A stretch of 64,000 nt of DNA from NCBI GenBank assembly GCA_015075185.1, contig JABTUW010000001.1, forward strand, positions 248,001 to 312,000, read 5' to 3'. Positions 25,725-35,231 of this stretch are shown piece by piece. The notes below the pieces were generated by a model that was given only the letters and a program-made list of their open reading frames with translations, was not told where the DNA came from and ran no database searches. Source of the DNA: Anaerolineales bacterium. Its GTDB lineage: Bacteria; Chloroflexota; Anaerolineae; 4572-78; J111. Position 1 is the first letter of the stretch. The number at the start of each line of letters is the position of its first letter. A program made the translations under genes and the position numbers.

Positions 25725-27275
25725 ATGACCAACCAAGCATCGCTGAATGAGCCTATTGTCCACCTAAAAGGGATTGTCAAGCGTTTCCCCGGCGTTCTGG
25801 CCAACGACCATGTTGATTTTGATTTGTACCCCGGCGAAGTGCACACCCTGCTCGGCGAAAACGGGGCGGGCAAGACGACCCTGATGAGTATTCTGTATGG
25901 TCTATACCAGCCGGATGAAGGAGAAATCTTTGTCAAAGGCCGGCGGGTTCACTTTGTCTCGGCTCAGGATGCCATCCGCAGCGGTCTAGAAATGGTTCAC
26001 CAGCATTTCCAGTTGGTAAAAACCTTTACTGTGGCTGAAAATGTGATGCTGGGGCAGCCTTCATCTCGCAGCCCTCTCTTGGAAGACAAAAAAAAGGTTC
26101 GCCAGCGCATTTTAGACATCTCCGCCCAGTTCGGCTTAAACGTTGATCCCGACGCCAAAGTTTGGCAGTTATCGGTGGGGGAACAACAGCGGGTTGAGAT
26201 TTTGAAGGCGCTCTATCGAGGGGCCGAGGTGCTTATTCTCGATGAGCCGACGGCCGTGCTGACGCCCCAGGAGGCCAGCGAGCTGCTGAGCATTATCAAA
26301 AATCTGCTGGTGGCGCAGGGGCGGGCCATTGTCTTTATCAGTCATAAACTCAATGAAGTCCTGGCCATCAGCGACCGGATCACTATCCTGCGCGATGGGC
26401 ACGTGGTTGAGACCGTGCGGCCCAAAGAGCAGCACATCATCCGGAGTGATTTAGCCCGGATGATGGTTGGGCGTGAAGTTTTGCTCAATGTACCCAAGCA
26501 GCCCAAAGAGCCGGGCGAGGTGCGCCTGGAGGTTAAAAACTTGTGGGTGCGGGATGACCGGGGCTTGCCTGCGGTTAAGGGGGTCAGCTTTGAGGTCCGG
26601 GCGGGTGAAATCCTGAGTTTTGCCGGGGTCGCCGGCAACGGGCAACGAGAATTAGAGGAGGCGCTGCGGGGTCTGCGGCCGGTGGAAAAAGGCCAGATTT
26701 TAATGGATGGTGAGGACATAACCCAGGCCCGTCCCTTTGATATTATCGAGCGGAAGATCGCCCACATCCCTTCGGACCGCTATGGTCAGGGCATGCTCGC
26801 CGATACCAGCGTGGCCGAAAATTTAGTTCTGGAAAAATTCTGGCAAGAACCTTACACCCGACGTTCTTTGCTCAATTACCAGGCTATTCGGGCAGCGGCG
26901 GAGCAGTTGGTCAAACAATTTGATGTGCGCACCCCCTCGGTGATGACGAGAGCGGGTAAGCTTTCAGGCGGCAATGCCCAGAAGATGGTCCTGGCCCGCG
27001 AACTGTCGCTCAAGCCCCGTTTTCTGCTGGCCGCCCAGCCCACGCGCGGGCTGGATATCAGCGCAATTGAGTATGTCCACCGGACCCTGATTGAACAGCG
27101 CGATCAAGGTGTGGCTATCTTATTAATCTCGACCGAACTGGACGAGGTATTTGCCCTCAGCGACCGCATCGCCGTTCTGTATGAAGGACAGATTATGGAT
27201 ATTGTACCGGGCGGCACAGATTATATGAAAGAAGTGGGCATGCTCATGGCCGGCGTCAAACTGGAGCAGCATTGA
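25725..27275 (+). CDS. Nucleoside-type ABC importer ATPase, tandem domains, second system
   Basis: 516 residues, two ABC domains: Walker A LLGENGAGKTT, Walker B LILDEPTAVLTPQE, second-domain signature LSGGNAQKMVLARELS and IAAQ-type Walker B variant LAAQPTRGLD. It is closely similar to the ATPase at 19445 (IVKRFPGVLANDHVDFDL), so the two importers are paralogous. No strong RBS is visible just before the ATG; the MITE-like repeat ends 13 bp upstream, which may have altered the leader. Confidence 0.92.
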   Translation: MTNQASLNEPIVHLKGIVKRFPGVLANDHVDFDLYPGEVHTLLGENGAGKTTLMSILYGLYQPDEGEIFVKGRRVHFVSAQDAIRSGLEMVHQHFQLVKTFTVAENVMLGQPSSRSPLLEDKKKVRQRILDISAQFGLNVDPDAKVWQLSVGEQQRVEILKALYRGAEVLILDEPTAVLTPQEASELLSIIKNLLVAQGRAIVFISHKLNEVLAISDRITILRDGHVVETVRPKEQHIIRSDLARMMVGREVLLNVPKQPKEPGEVRLEVKNLWVRDDRGLPAVKGVSFEVRAGEILSFAGVAGNGQRELEEALRGLRPVEKGQILMDGEDITQARPFDIIERKIAHIPSDRYGQGMLADTSVAENLVLEKFWQEPYTRRSLLNYQAIRAAAEQLVKQFDVRTPSVMTRAGKLSGGNAQKMVLARELSLKPRFLLAAQPTRGLDISAIEYVHRTLIEQRDQGVAILLISTELDEVFALSDRIAVLYEGQIMDIVPGGTDYMKEVGMLMAGVKLEQH

Positions 27276-27291
27276 GAAAGGACGGGGTAAC

Positions 27292-28383
27292 TTGACCCAG
27301 CCCATCGAACAATCCTCTTTTATTACCCCCGCCGCGCCACGGCAAATGAGGCTACAAGGACTGCTCCGCCGTCTGTTGACCACGCTTGGGCCGTCGCTGC
27401 TGGGGGCGCTGGTTGCCTTTCTCATCGGGGCCGTCCTGATTCAACTGGCTGGTTCTGACCCGCTGGTGGCCTACCCAGCGATGGTAAGAGGCGCTTTTGG
27501 CGGCAGCCGCCAGCTTACGGAAACTATCCTGAAAGCGACGCCCATGCTGCTGGTCGCACTGGGCCTGACCGTCGCCTTTAAAGCGCGGGTCTGGAATATT
27601 GGGGCCGAGGGGCAGTACTTTATGGGGGCTTTGGCAGGCAGCCTCATTGCCCTCACTTTCCCAACCCTCCCGGCCATCATCTTAATTCCGGCCATGCTGT
27701 TGGCCGGGATCATCGGTGGGGCGCTTTGGGGTTTACTTCCGGCTCTATTGCGGACCAAACGCGGCATGAGCGAAATTATTTCGACCCTCATGCTCAATTA
27801 TGTCGCCATCCTGATTGTCGAATATGTCTCCCGCGCCCCTCTCCGAGATCCCAACGGTTTCTTGCCGGAAACAGCCCAATTTGTTGACGCGGCGCGGTTA
27901 TCCGGTTTGTTTGGTTCGCGCATCCATATTGGCGTTTTAATTGCCCTGGTCCTGGTCCCGCTGGTCCAGATGTTGATCTGGCGGACGCCAATCGGCTTCC
28001 GCCTGCGGGCTATTGGCTCGCGGGCCAGTGTCGCTCGTTTTGCCGGTATTAATGTCGAAGCGGGTATTATTTTTGTACTGTTGTTCAGCGGCGCTTTGGC
28101 CGGGCTGGCCGGGATCATGGAAGTGAGCCATTTGCACAGCCGGCTTAAAAGCGCCATTTCCGGCGGGTATGGCTTTAGCGGCATTTTGGTGGCCCTGTTG
28201 GGGCGGCTGCATCCCGTCGGGGTGCTGTTTGCGGCCATCTTCTTTTCGGCCTTGAGCATTGGGGCCAATACGATGCACACTTTGACCGGCCTGCCCGCCA
28301 CCCTGGCCGATGCGATTCAAGCTCTGGTGGTGCTGTTTGTTTTGGGCGTTGATGCTTACTTTCGGCTGAGGAGATCGCCATAA
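27292..28383 (+). CDS. Nucleoside-type ABC importer permease 1, second system
   Basis: 363 residues, TTG start supported by AAAGGACGGGG eight or so bases upstream; the next ATG is at 27346. The conserved blocks LKATPMLLVALGLTVAFKAR and WNIGAEGQYFMGAL are those of the larger permease of BMP-type importers. It is 16 bp downstream of the ATPase gene and one base upstream of the second permease start, so tightly coupled. Confidence 0.9.
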   Translation: MTQPIEQSSFITPAAPRQMRLQGLLRRLLTTLGPSLLGALVAFLIGAVLIQLAGSDPLVAYPAMVRGAFGGSRQLTETILKATPMLLVALGLTVAFKARVWNIGAEGQYFMGALAGSLIALTFPTLPAIILIPAMLLAGIIGGALWGLLPALLRTKRGMSEIISTLMLNYVAILIVEYVSRAPLRDPNGFLPETAQFVDAARLSGLFGSRIHIGVLIALVLVPLVQMLIWRTPIGFRLRAIGSRASVARFAGINVEAGIIFVLLFSGALAGLAGIMEVSHLHSRLKSAISGGYGFSGILVALLGRLHPVGVLFAAIFFSALSIGANTMHTLTGLPATLADAIQALVVLFVLGVDAYFRLRRSP

Positions 28384-28384
28384 C

Positions 28385-29362
28385 ATGACCTTTGAGCAAA
28401 TATTTACGGTTTCGTTCTTAACCGTTATTTTGGCCTCCGGGATTCGCCTGGCCATTCCAACCCTGTTTGCCGTTATCGGCGAGATCATCACGGAAAAGAG
28501 CGGAGTGCTTAACCTGGGACTGGAAGGCATGATGTTGATGGGGGCGATGTTAGGCTTCCTGGTCACTTGGCACCTGGAAAACCATCCGGTTGCCCCCCTC
28601 GATCCCACCCTGGCTGCCTGGATTGGGCTGCTGGCCGGGGCCGTGACCGGGCTGTTAATGGGCTTGATCATGGCCTTCTTGTCGGTCACACTCAGGGCAG
28701 ACCAGGTAATTAGCAGCGTGATGTTAGTGCTGTTAGGGCAGAGTCTCAGCGCCTACCTCTTCAGACAACAGTTTGACGACTTTGCCGTCCAAATCACGGG
28801 TCTTGTTCCTATCCCCATTCCCGGCCTGTCCGACATCCCCATCCTGGGACCGGCCTTTTTCCAACAAGATATTGTGGTTTACCTGGCTGGTTTGGTCGTC
28901 CTGGGAAGCTGGTTCTTGCTCAACCGGACCACCCTGGGGCTGAATATCCGGGCCGTGGGTGAGAATCCCGGCGCCGCCGAAACGTCGGGGTTGAACGTCA
29001 GCCGGATTCGTTATATTGCCACGCTCATCGGGGCTTCGCTGGCGGGACTGGGAGGCGCCGTACTGACCGTAGCCCAATTACATTTTGCCCGCGAAGGCAT
29101 TACGGCGGGCCGGGGTTGGATTGCCGTTGCCCTGGTTATTTTTGCCCGCTGGAATCCCTGGCTGGCGGTTGTCGGGGCCCTGCTTTTTGGCCTGGCCGAT
29201 GCCGTTCAATTCCGTATCCAGGCGCTGGGCGACCAGAGCATTCCTTACGAATTACTGCTCATGCTGCCGTATGTTTTGACCATCCTGGTCTTATTCCGAG
29301 GGATCAAGAAAACGGAGCAGCCGGAAGCGCTGGGGCAGCCCTACATTCGCGGCGCGCGGTAA
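28385..29362 (+). CDS. Nucleoside-type ABC importer permease 2, second system
   Basis: 325 residues, eight or more membrane segments, with LAIPTLFAVIGEIITEKS and GVLNLGLEGMMLMGAMLG as the diagnostic block. It completes the second importer (binding protein, ATPase, two permeases in the order 24407-29362). The gene order differs from the first system, where the permeases come first. Confidence 0.9.
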   Translation: MTFEQIFTVSFLTVILASGIRLAIPTLFAVIGEIITEKSGVLNLGLEGMMLMGAMLGFLVTWHLENHPVAPLDPTLAAWIGLLAGAVTGLLMGLIMAFLSVTLRADQVISSVMLVLLGQSLSAYLFRQQFDDFAVQITGLVPIPIPGLSDIPILGPAFFQQDIVVYLAGLVVLGSWFLLNRTTLGLNIRAVGENPGAAETSGLNVSRIRYIATLIGASLAGLGGAVLTVAQLHFAREGITAGRGWIAVALVIFARWNPWLAVVGALLFGLADAVQFRIQALGDQSIPYELLLMLPYVLTILVLFRGIKKTEQPEALGQPYIRGAR

Positions 29363-29393
29363 GCGAAACTTGGGACTGAAAGGAGAAAGCAGA

Positions 29394-30350
29394 ATGATTA
29401 ATGATCCAGTTTTAATCAATGAATGGCACGTGGTAGGCCGTTCGGCTGATTTAGTTGAGGGCCAAATCAAGCCCGCCCGTCTCCTGGGGGAAGACCTGGT
29501 CTTGTGGCGGCTGAATGGGCAGGTCATGGCCTGGCAGGATTTGTGTGTCCATCGCGGCACCCGGCTCTCCCTCGGCAAAGTAGAGGCGGATTGCCTCATC
29601 TGCCCCTATCACGGCTGGACCTACAACAACCAGGGCAACTGCGTGCGCATCCCAGCTCACCCCGATCAAGCCCCGCCCGCCAAAGCCCGGGTCAAAGTTT
29701 ACAAATCTCAGGAGCGCTATGGGGCCATTTGGGCCTCGCTGGGCGAGCCGAGCTATGACCTGCCTGATCTGGAGGAGTGGCAGGACCCCAGCTATCGCAC
29801 CATTATCTCCGGCCCCCACCCCTACCACGCTCATGCGCCTCGGGCCATCGAGAACTTTCTGGACATGGCTCACCTGCCGTTTGTCCACGAAGGTTACCTG
29901 GGCGAGCCGGCCCAGGCCGAGGTGAATGATTACGAAGCCGAAGTTGGGCCGGAGGGCATCATCGCCCGCGACATCCGCATGTGGCAGCCTGACCCCGACG
30001 GCACGGGCGTCGGGGCAATCGTCTCTTACACCTTCCGCGTTTTCCGGCCCCTGCTGGCCCACTTTTGCAAAGAAAAATATGCGGCTATGCTGGCGGTCAC
30101 ACCGGTAGATGAAACCCACAGCATCGGCTGGATGATGGCCGGTATCCAGGGCCGCGAGGATGTGCCCGAACACGCCCTCTACGATTTTCAGAGGCTCATC
30201 ATCAACCAGGACGTGCCCATCGTCGAGTCGCAGCGGCCGGAGCTGCTTCCGCTTGACCTGCAAGCCGAACTCCATCTCCGCTCCGACCGCACGGCGATTG
30301 CCTATCGAAAGTGGCTGAAGGACCTGGGAGTGACCTTTGGCGTCGCCTAA
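29394..30350 (+). CDS. Rieske non-heme iron oxygenase, copy B
   Basis: 318 residues from the ATG at 29394 with RBS AAAGGAGAAAGCAGA. Rieske motif CVHRGT...CPYHGWTY and iron site ENFLDMAHLPFVH are intact. It is a paralogue of copy A at 23322 and of the remnant at 23019. Placed last in the cluster, 31 bp after the permease gene and closed by a terminator, it is probably co-transcribed with the importer, suggesting that it acts on the imported compound. Reductase partner not in the window. Confidence 0.9.
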   Translation: MINDPVLINEWHVVGRSADLVEGQIKPARLLGEDLVLWRLNGQVMAWQDLCVHRGTRLSLGKVEADCLICPYHGWTYNNQGNCVRIPAHPDQAPPAKARVKVYKSQERYGAIWASLGEPSYDLPDLEEWQDPSYRTIISGPHPYHAHAPRAIENFLDMAHLPFVHEGYLGEPAQAEVNDYEAEVGPEGIIARDIRMWQPDPDGTGVGAIVSYTFRVFRPLLAHFCKEKYAAMLAVTPVDETHSIGWMMAGIQGREDVPEHALYDFQRLIINQDVPIVESQRPELLPLDLQAELHLRSDRTAIAYRKWLKDLGVTFGVA

Positions 30351-30387
30351 ATTCAGGAGTCCAGAAAGCACTTTGGACTCCTGAATT
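30350..30387 (+). terminator. Terminator closing the N-heterocycle cluster
   Basis: A perfect 14-bp stem (AATTCAGGAGTCCA and its complement) around a 10-nt loop. The first base is the last base of the Rieske stop codon. Only a short T stretch follows, so it may act as a barrier or a weak terminator. Confidence 0.7.
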
Positions 30388-30420
30388 TCCAGGTTTGGCA
30401 TAGCTTGGCCAATCAGAAAG

Positions 30421-32448
30421 ATGAAGTCAAAATTTATCCCTTTAACTTCCCTGTGGCGTTGGCTGGACCGTTGGCAACCCTCCGAGGCGCTTGTCCTGAG
30501 TGGCGTAGCCGTGCTGGTGGGGTTGACCGCCGGGGCTGGCGTCTGGCTCTTTAAGCAACTAATCGAGCTGGTCCATTTCGCTCTGTTCGGCCAGGTTGGC
30601 GCTGCGCTGGCCCCATTGGGAGGCTGGACCCTGGCTTTGCTACCTGTTGCCGGCGGATTAGTAGTCGGTCTACTGCTGCATTACTTTGTCGGCGAAGAAC
30701 GGCACCACGGGGTAGCCGGAATTATGGAAGCGGTGGCCCTGGCCGGAGGGCGCTTGCGTTATCCCCGTATACCTGTTAAGTCCTTGGCTGCGGCTGTCTC
30801 CATTGGCGGCGGCGCTTCGGTGGGACCGGAAGATCCCTCGGTACAGATTGGCGCGAATCTCGGTTCGATGTTCGGCCAATGGCTCCGCCTGTCGGATGAG
30901 CTGGTGCGGGCTTTAGTTGCCGCCGGAGCGGCCGCAGGGATCGCGGCGGCCTTCAACGCGCCGATTGCGGGCGTCTTTTTTGCTCTGGAAATTATCCTCG
31001 GTGAAATCAGCGGCGGCGCGTTTGGAGTTGTGGTGCTGGCCGCGGTGGTGGCCGCAGTGTTTACTCAGGGTGTGTCGGGAACCCAGCCTGCTTTTCGAGT
31101 TCCCCCTTACGCCTTTAACTCGACCTGGGAACTCCCCTTGTATTTGGGCCTGGGGCTGCTGGCCGGGCCAATCGCCGCTGTATATATCCGCCTCTTATAT
31201 CTGGCCCAGGACGTTTTTCACTCCTGTTCCCTACCCCGCTGGCTCAAGCCAACCGTGGCAGGGTTTATCGTGGGCATCATTGGCGTTGCCCTGCCACAAA
31301 TTCTGGGTGTTGGCTATGAAACCATCGAGGAAATTCTGAAAGGCGAACACTTTACCTTTTGGCTGCTCGCGGCGCTCCTGATCGCCAAACTGGTTTTGAC
31401 CCCGGTCAGTATCGGCGGCGGCTTTCCGGGCGGCGTTTTTGCCCCTTCCCTTTTTCTTGGCGCCGCTCTGGGAGCTGCTTATGGCCAGGTAGCCGAGAGA
31501 CTATTTCCCACTCTGGGAATCGTTCCGCCTGCCTTCGCTATGGTTGGGATGGCCGCTGTCCTGGCCGGCGCGGTCCACGCTCCGCTCACTGCCATTATCT
31601 TGCTCTTTGAAATGACCAGCAACTATCGCATTATCTTGCCGGTCATGTTCGCTGTCGTGGTCAGTTTACTGCTGTCGCAGCGCTTGCAGCGTGACTCCGT
31701 TTACAGCCTGGGATTGGCCCGCAAAGGGGTGCGAATTCAGCGCGGACGGGATGTGGAAGTACTGGAGGCGATGACCGTCGGCGAAGTGATGCAGACGAAT
31801 ACTCCGCCCCTGCGCGAGCAGGACACCTTGGGGAGCGCCCTCGACCGGCTGTTGGAGTTGCGCCGCCATGGCCTGCCGGTGCTCAATAGTGCGGGCGAAC
31901 TGACCGGCATTATCACCCTCCAGGATATTGACCGGGCGCAGCTTGAGGATTTGGAAGCCTATAAAATGCGCTGCGTCGGCGACATCGCTACGCACGATTT
32001 GCTGGTCGCCTATCCTGATGAAACGTTAGGAACGGCTCTCCAGCGCATGAGTGTGCGGGATGTCGGGAATTTGCCGGTAGTAGCCCGTGAGCATCCCCGC
32101 CGGTTGCTGGGGATGCTGCGCCGCGCCGACCTGGTAAGGGCTTACAATGTAGCCCTGGCTCGCCGGGCAGCGATGCGCCATCGGGCCCAGCAAGTCCGCC
32201 TGGGCGCTTTTAGCGGCGCAAATGTGGAGGAAGTGGTCATTGGTGCTGCAGCGCCGTGCGAAGGCCAGCTCATCAGCGCGGTGGCGTGGCCGCGCGACTG
32301 CGTAATCGCCAGCATCCGGCGCGGCCAGCAAACCTTAATCCCGCACGGTGATACGGTGCTCAAGGCGGGTGATGTGTTGGTGGCTGTGGTCGAGGGTGAA
32401 GCGCGATCAACGCTGCGGGAGTTCTGTAGGACCCGGAAAGCCGAATAG
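30421..32448 (+). CDS. ClC-family chloride channel/transporter with CBS and TrkA-C domains
   Basis: 675 residues. The N-terminal 420 residues form the ClC membrane domain: SIGGGASVGPEDPSVQIGAN corresponds to the conserved GxEGP filter region, here with GPEDP (the gating Glu kept); AAFNAPIAGVFFALE and GGGFPGGVFAPSLFLGAALG are further ClC signatures. A pair of CBS domains follows (about 455-575; LPVLNSAGELTGIITLQDID, LPVVAREHPRRLLGMLRRAD), then a TrkA-C/RCK-C type domain (SAVAWPRDCVIASIRRGQQT). CBS pairs usually sense adenine nucleotides. Located in the cytoplasmic membrane. Monocistronic here. Confidence 0.92.
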   Translation: MKSKFIPLTSLWRWLDRWQPSEALVLSGVAVLVGLTAGAGVWLFKQLIELVHFALFGQVGAALAPLGGWTLALLPVAGGLVVGLLLHYFVGEERHHGVAGIMEAVALAGGRLRYPRIPVKSLAAAVSIGGGASVGPEDPSVQIGANLGSMFGQWLRLSDELVRALVAAGAAAGIAAAFNAPIAGVFFALEIILGEISGGAFGVVVLAAVVAAVFTQGVSGTQPAFRVPPYAFNSTWELPLYLGLGLLAGPIAAVYIRLLYLAQDVFHSCSLPRWLKPTVAGFIVGIIGVALPQILGVGYETIEEILKGEHFTFWLLAALLIAKLVLTPVSIGGGFPGGVFAPSLFLGAALGAAYGQVAERLFPTLGIVPPAFAMVGMAAVLAGAVHAPLTAIILLFEMTSNYRIILPVMFAVVVSLLLSQRLQRDSVYSLGLARKGVRIQRGRDVEVLEAMTVGEVMQTNTPPLREQDTLGSALDRLLELRRHGLPVLNSAGELTGIITLQDIDRAQLEDLEAYKMRCVGDIATHDLLVAYPDETLGTALQRMSVRDVGNLPVVAREHPRRLLGMLRRADLVRAYNVALARRAAMRHRAQQVRLGAFSGANVEEVVIGAAAPCEGQLISAVAWPRDCVIASIRRGQQTLIPHGDTVLKAGDVLVAVVEGEARSTLREFCRTRKAE

Positions 32449-32453
32449 TTACC

Positions 32454-35117
32454 TTAGTCCGGGTTGTTTTTTCCCCTGGTCACAATCTCTTCTACCAAAG
32501 CCCGCTCTTCGGCCAGATTGGTAATCAGGCCATCCAGGCGGGCATCGCGCAGGGTGTCAATAATGACCCGATAAATTGGGCCGGGGGGCAAATGATACTC
32601 CTTTTTCAGGTAATTGCCGTCAATCAGGGGTGACACATGGCGCAGGTCGCGCTGGAAGCGGATCAATTGGGCGCGGGCGGCTTCATCTTCCAATCCCAGC
32701 CAGGCAATCAGGCGAGCTTCATCAGAAGCCGGGGCCAGGAGCCGGTAAAGCGCGCTGGCTGATGTGGCGGTAGCAATCTGGGCAGCACTGCGCCGGAGCT
32801 GGTAGACTTGATTGAGGATGGCCCGCTGCCACGCGCGCAGATTGAGCCGCTCCAACAAATTGGCCAATTCATCGCCGGCCAGCCAGAAGGTCATCAGTCC
32901 CAAGTAGTGTACAGAGGCAGGTTTGACGCCGGCCCAGGGGGTGTCTGACAAGCCGCTCTGCAGCAGTTTTAGCCGTTCTACCAGCCAGTTATCCACCATC
33001 AAGCCGGGATGAATTGCCGCCAAAATCCCTAACCGGTCAAGCTGCTGTAAAGCCTGTTCAGGGTGGTGTTCTTGAAAAATCAACTCCAGTTCGTGGGTAA
33101 TGCGCTCGCCGCTGACGCGGGACAGCAAATCCAGGGCATGGGCCAGCAGTTCAGCCGTGCGCTCTTCCAGGGTAAATTCGAGCCGGGCGATGAGCCGGGC
33201 GGCACGGAGCATGCGGGTCGGGTCTTCGACAAAGCTCAGGCTGTGCAGCACCCGGATGAGCCGCCCTTCCAGGTCATTTTGACCGCCGTAAAAGTCAAGC
33301 AACTCACCAAAGTGATCCGGCGTCAAGCGCAGAGCCAGGGTGTTGATGGTAAAATCGCGGCGGTGCAAATCCTGGCGGATTGAACTCTGCTCAACTTCCG
33401 GCAGGGCCGAGGGGTGGCGATAAAATTCGGTACGAGCCGTGACAAAATCGAGCGAGGTGAGCGGTGCATCTTTAGCCGGCGGGACCGAGCCAAAGGGAAT
33501 AGGTTGAGCCAGAATCCACTTGGCTGTGCCAAAGCGATCGTGGCTCCGCACCCGCCCGCCCCGGCGCTCGCGCAGGCGCTGCGCCAGCGGAATTGCTTCA
33601 CCTTCCACCACCAGATCAAGGTCAAAACGGGGACTGGCCTTGGCTCTGGCGGTCTCATCATTGTCCATGAGCAAAGTCAACAGCAAGTCACGCACAAAGC
33701 CGCCGACCAGATAGAGTGTATCGCCGCGTTGAGCAGCCAGCTCGCCAGCGTCACGCAGCAATTGCAGCAGCTCCGGCGAGAGGGCTTGTTCAAGTTGCTT
33801 GGCTAAATTGGGCCGGGCCGGTTTATCGCCGACAGCGAGTTGCCACAGGTTAATCAAATCGGTCCGGGTGACAATACCAATGACAGGTCCACCCGGCTGG
33901 CTCACCACCGGAACCTGGCCAATGCCTTCGCTGGTCATCAAACTCTGCACGGCATCAATACTGTCGGTTGGGGTAACAAAAAACTCGCCCTTTTTCATAA
34001 ACTGGCTGATGGCCGTTCCACTCAATTTGTGCCGCCGGGCTTTATCAATCTCGCGGCGAGAGAGTACGCCGGCGATGCGGCCGGTGGCCGGGTCAACCAC
34101 CGGAAAACCTTCGTGGCCGTAACGATCCATCATCTCGGCGGCATGGCGGACCGTGTCGTTTGGAGACAGAGTCCGCGCCCCCCTGGACATGATTTGGGCC
34201 ACCGTCGTCGCCGGCTGCGCTTCAAGGTACAGCAGGTGGATCACTTCTTTTTTGAGGTGAGACAAATCTTTATCTTTGACCAGGGCCGCTGCCGCGCGGG
34301 CGTGCCCGCCTCCGCCAAAGAACTCAGTCAGCCGGCCCACGTCAATGGCCTCAGTAACAGAACGAGCTACCATTTGCACATGGTCTTGCATTTCCACTAA
34401 AATAAAGAGTGCTTCCGGCTGGTATAAATCGCGCAGGCGATGAGCTAGGGTGCTGATTTCCTCGACATACCGGTCGGTCTGGGCAGTGCCAATGATGATA
34501 GTATGACCGTGAATGGAAAATGTATCCAGATGCTGGATCAACTGCTCGTAGAGCGCCCTCTGAATGTCGCTCATGGCATAGTTCAGATACTCGCGCACCA
34601 GGTCCAAGCGGGCGTGTCCTTCGGCCAAGAGCCAGGCGGCGGCGTGTAAATCGCGCGGAGTGGTACTGGCGTAGGTCAGCGAGCCGGTATCTTCGTAGAT
34701 CCCCAACAACAAGAGCGTGGCCTCAATGGACGATAGACGCCCTGGCAGGTCGCGGATTTGCTCGACCAGAAGCGTGACGGTGGCCCCGGTATCGGTCAAA
34801 CTCAGGATTGCCCCAGGGGGAGGCGGCTGGTGGAGGTCGTGGTGGTCAATGATGTGGACCAATGCATCCGCTTTTAGCCCTTTCAGGGAGGGAATTTGCT
34901 GGCTGTCTACAATGGTCAGCCGTTCTACGGGTTTCCGCTCTAACTCATTCAGATGGACAAAGGGGAGCTGGCTTTCGTACAGGGTGATAAAGTTGCGCAC
35001 GTTGCGGTTAACCGTGTTCGGCAAAACCGGCATGGCTTCGGGGTAAAGCCGCCACGCGCCGAGCAAAGAGGCGATGGCATCAAAATCGGCGTTAGGGTGG
35101 GTGACGATAATGTGCAT
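32454..35117 (-). CDS. DHH phosphoesterase-CBS-CCA/poly(A) nucleotidyltransferase fusion
   Basis: 887 residues from the ATG at 35117; the longer frame extends into the insertion sequence and is not natural. Residues 1-300 form a DHH/DHHA1 phosphoesterase (VTHPNADFDAIAS, IIDHHDLHQ, GGGGHARAAAA). Two CBS domains occupy about 315-445. From about 460 a class II tRNA nucleotidyltransferase/poly(A) polymerase head follows (LYLVGGFVRDLLL, catalytic DLDLVVEGEA) with RNA-binding helices after it (RRDFTINTLALRL, EDPTRMLRAARLIARLEF). This architecture is known in several bacterial phyla and probably acts in tRNA 3'-end addition or RNA turnover. It ends 5 bp from the convergent ClC gene. Confidence 0.92.
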   Translation of the reverse strand: MHIIVTHPNADFDAIASLLGAWRLYPEAMPVLPNTVNRNVRNFITLYESQLPFVHLNELERKPVERLTIVDSQQIPSLKGLKADALVHIIDHHDLHQPPPPGAILSLTDTGATVTLLVEQIRDLPGRLSSIEATLLLLGIYEDTGSLTYASTTPRDLHAAAWLLAEGHARLDLVREYLNYAMSDIQRALYEQLIQHLDTFSIHGHTIIIGTAQTDRYVEEISTLAHRLRDLYQPEALFILVEMQDHVQMVARSVTEAIDVGRLTEFFGGGGHARAAAALVKDKDLSHLKKEVIHLLYLEAQPATTVAQIMSRGARTLSPNDTVRHAAEMMDRYGHEGFPVVDPATGRIAGVLSRREIDKARRHKLSGTAISQFMKKGEFFVTPTDSIDAVQSLMTSEGIGQVPVVSQPGGPVIGIVTRTDLINLWQLAVGDKPARPNLAKQLEQALSPELLQLLRDAGELAAQRGDTLYLVGGFVRDLLLTLLMDNDETARAKASPRFDLDLVVEGEAIPLAQRLRERRGGRVRSHDRFGTAKWILAQPIPFGSVPPAKDAPLTSLDFVTARTEFYRHPSALPEVEQSSIRQDLHRRDFTINTLALRLTPDHFGELLDFYGGQNDLEGRLIRVLHSLSFVEDPTRMLRAARLIARLEFTLEERTAELLAHALDLLSRVSGERITHELELIFQEHHPEQALQQLDRLGILAAIHPGLMVDNWLVERLKLLQSGLSDTPWAGVKPASVHYLGLMTFWLAGDELANLLERLNLRAWQRAILNQVYQLRRSAAQIATATSASALYRLLAPASDEARLIAWLGLEDEAARAQLIRFQRDLRHVSPLIDGNYLKKEYHLPPGPIYRVIIDTLRDARLDGLITNLAEERALVEEIVTRGKNNPD

Positions 35118-35123
35118 AGGGGC

Positions 35124-35132
35124 AGTATACCA
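35124..35132 (-). promoter_or_regulatory. Extended -10 promoter, possibly giving a leaderless mRNA
   Basis: On the minus strand TGGTATACT (extended -10, TGn followed by TATACT) ends only 6 bp before the ATG at 35117. The predicted transcription start coincides with the A of the start codon. No Shine-Dalgarno sequence is present. Both facts fit a leaderless transcript. Confidence 0.4.
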
Positions 35133-35231
35133 CAGAATGGGGAGGGGGAGGAATGGAAGAGTGGAGGGGGAGTATTTTAATTCTGGGGCGAGATATGAGA
35201 GAATAGAGGAAAAAGAGTAGGGAGTAAAGGG

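Noticed and set aside
27937..28689. Minus-strand open frame of 250 codons
   Set aside because: Spans two permease genes on the opposite strand and shows no domain.
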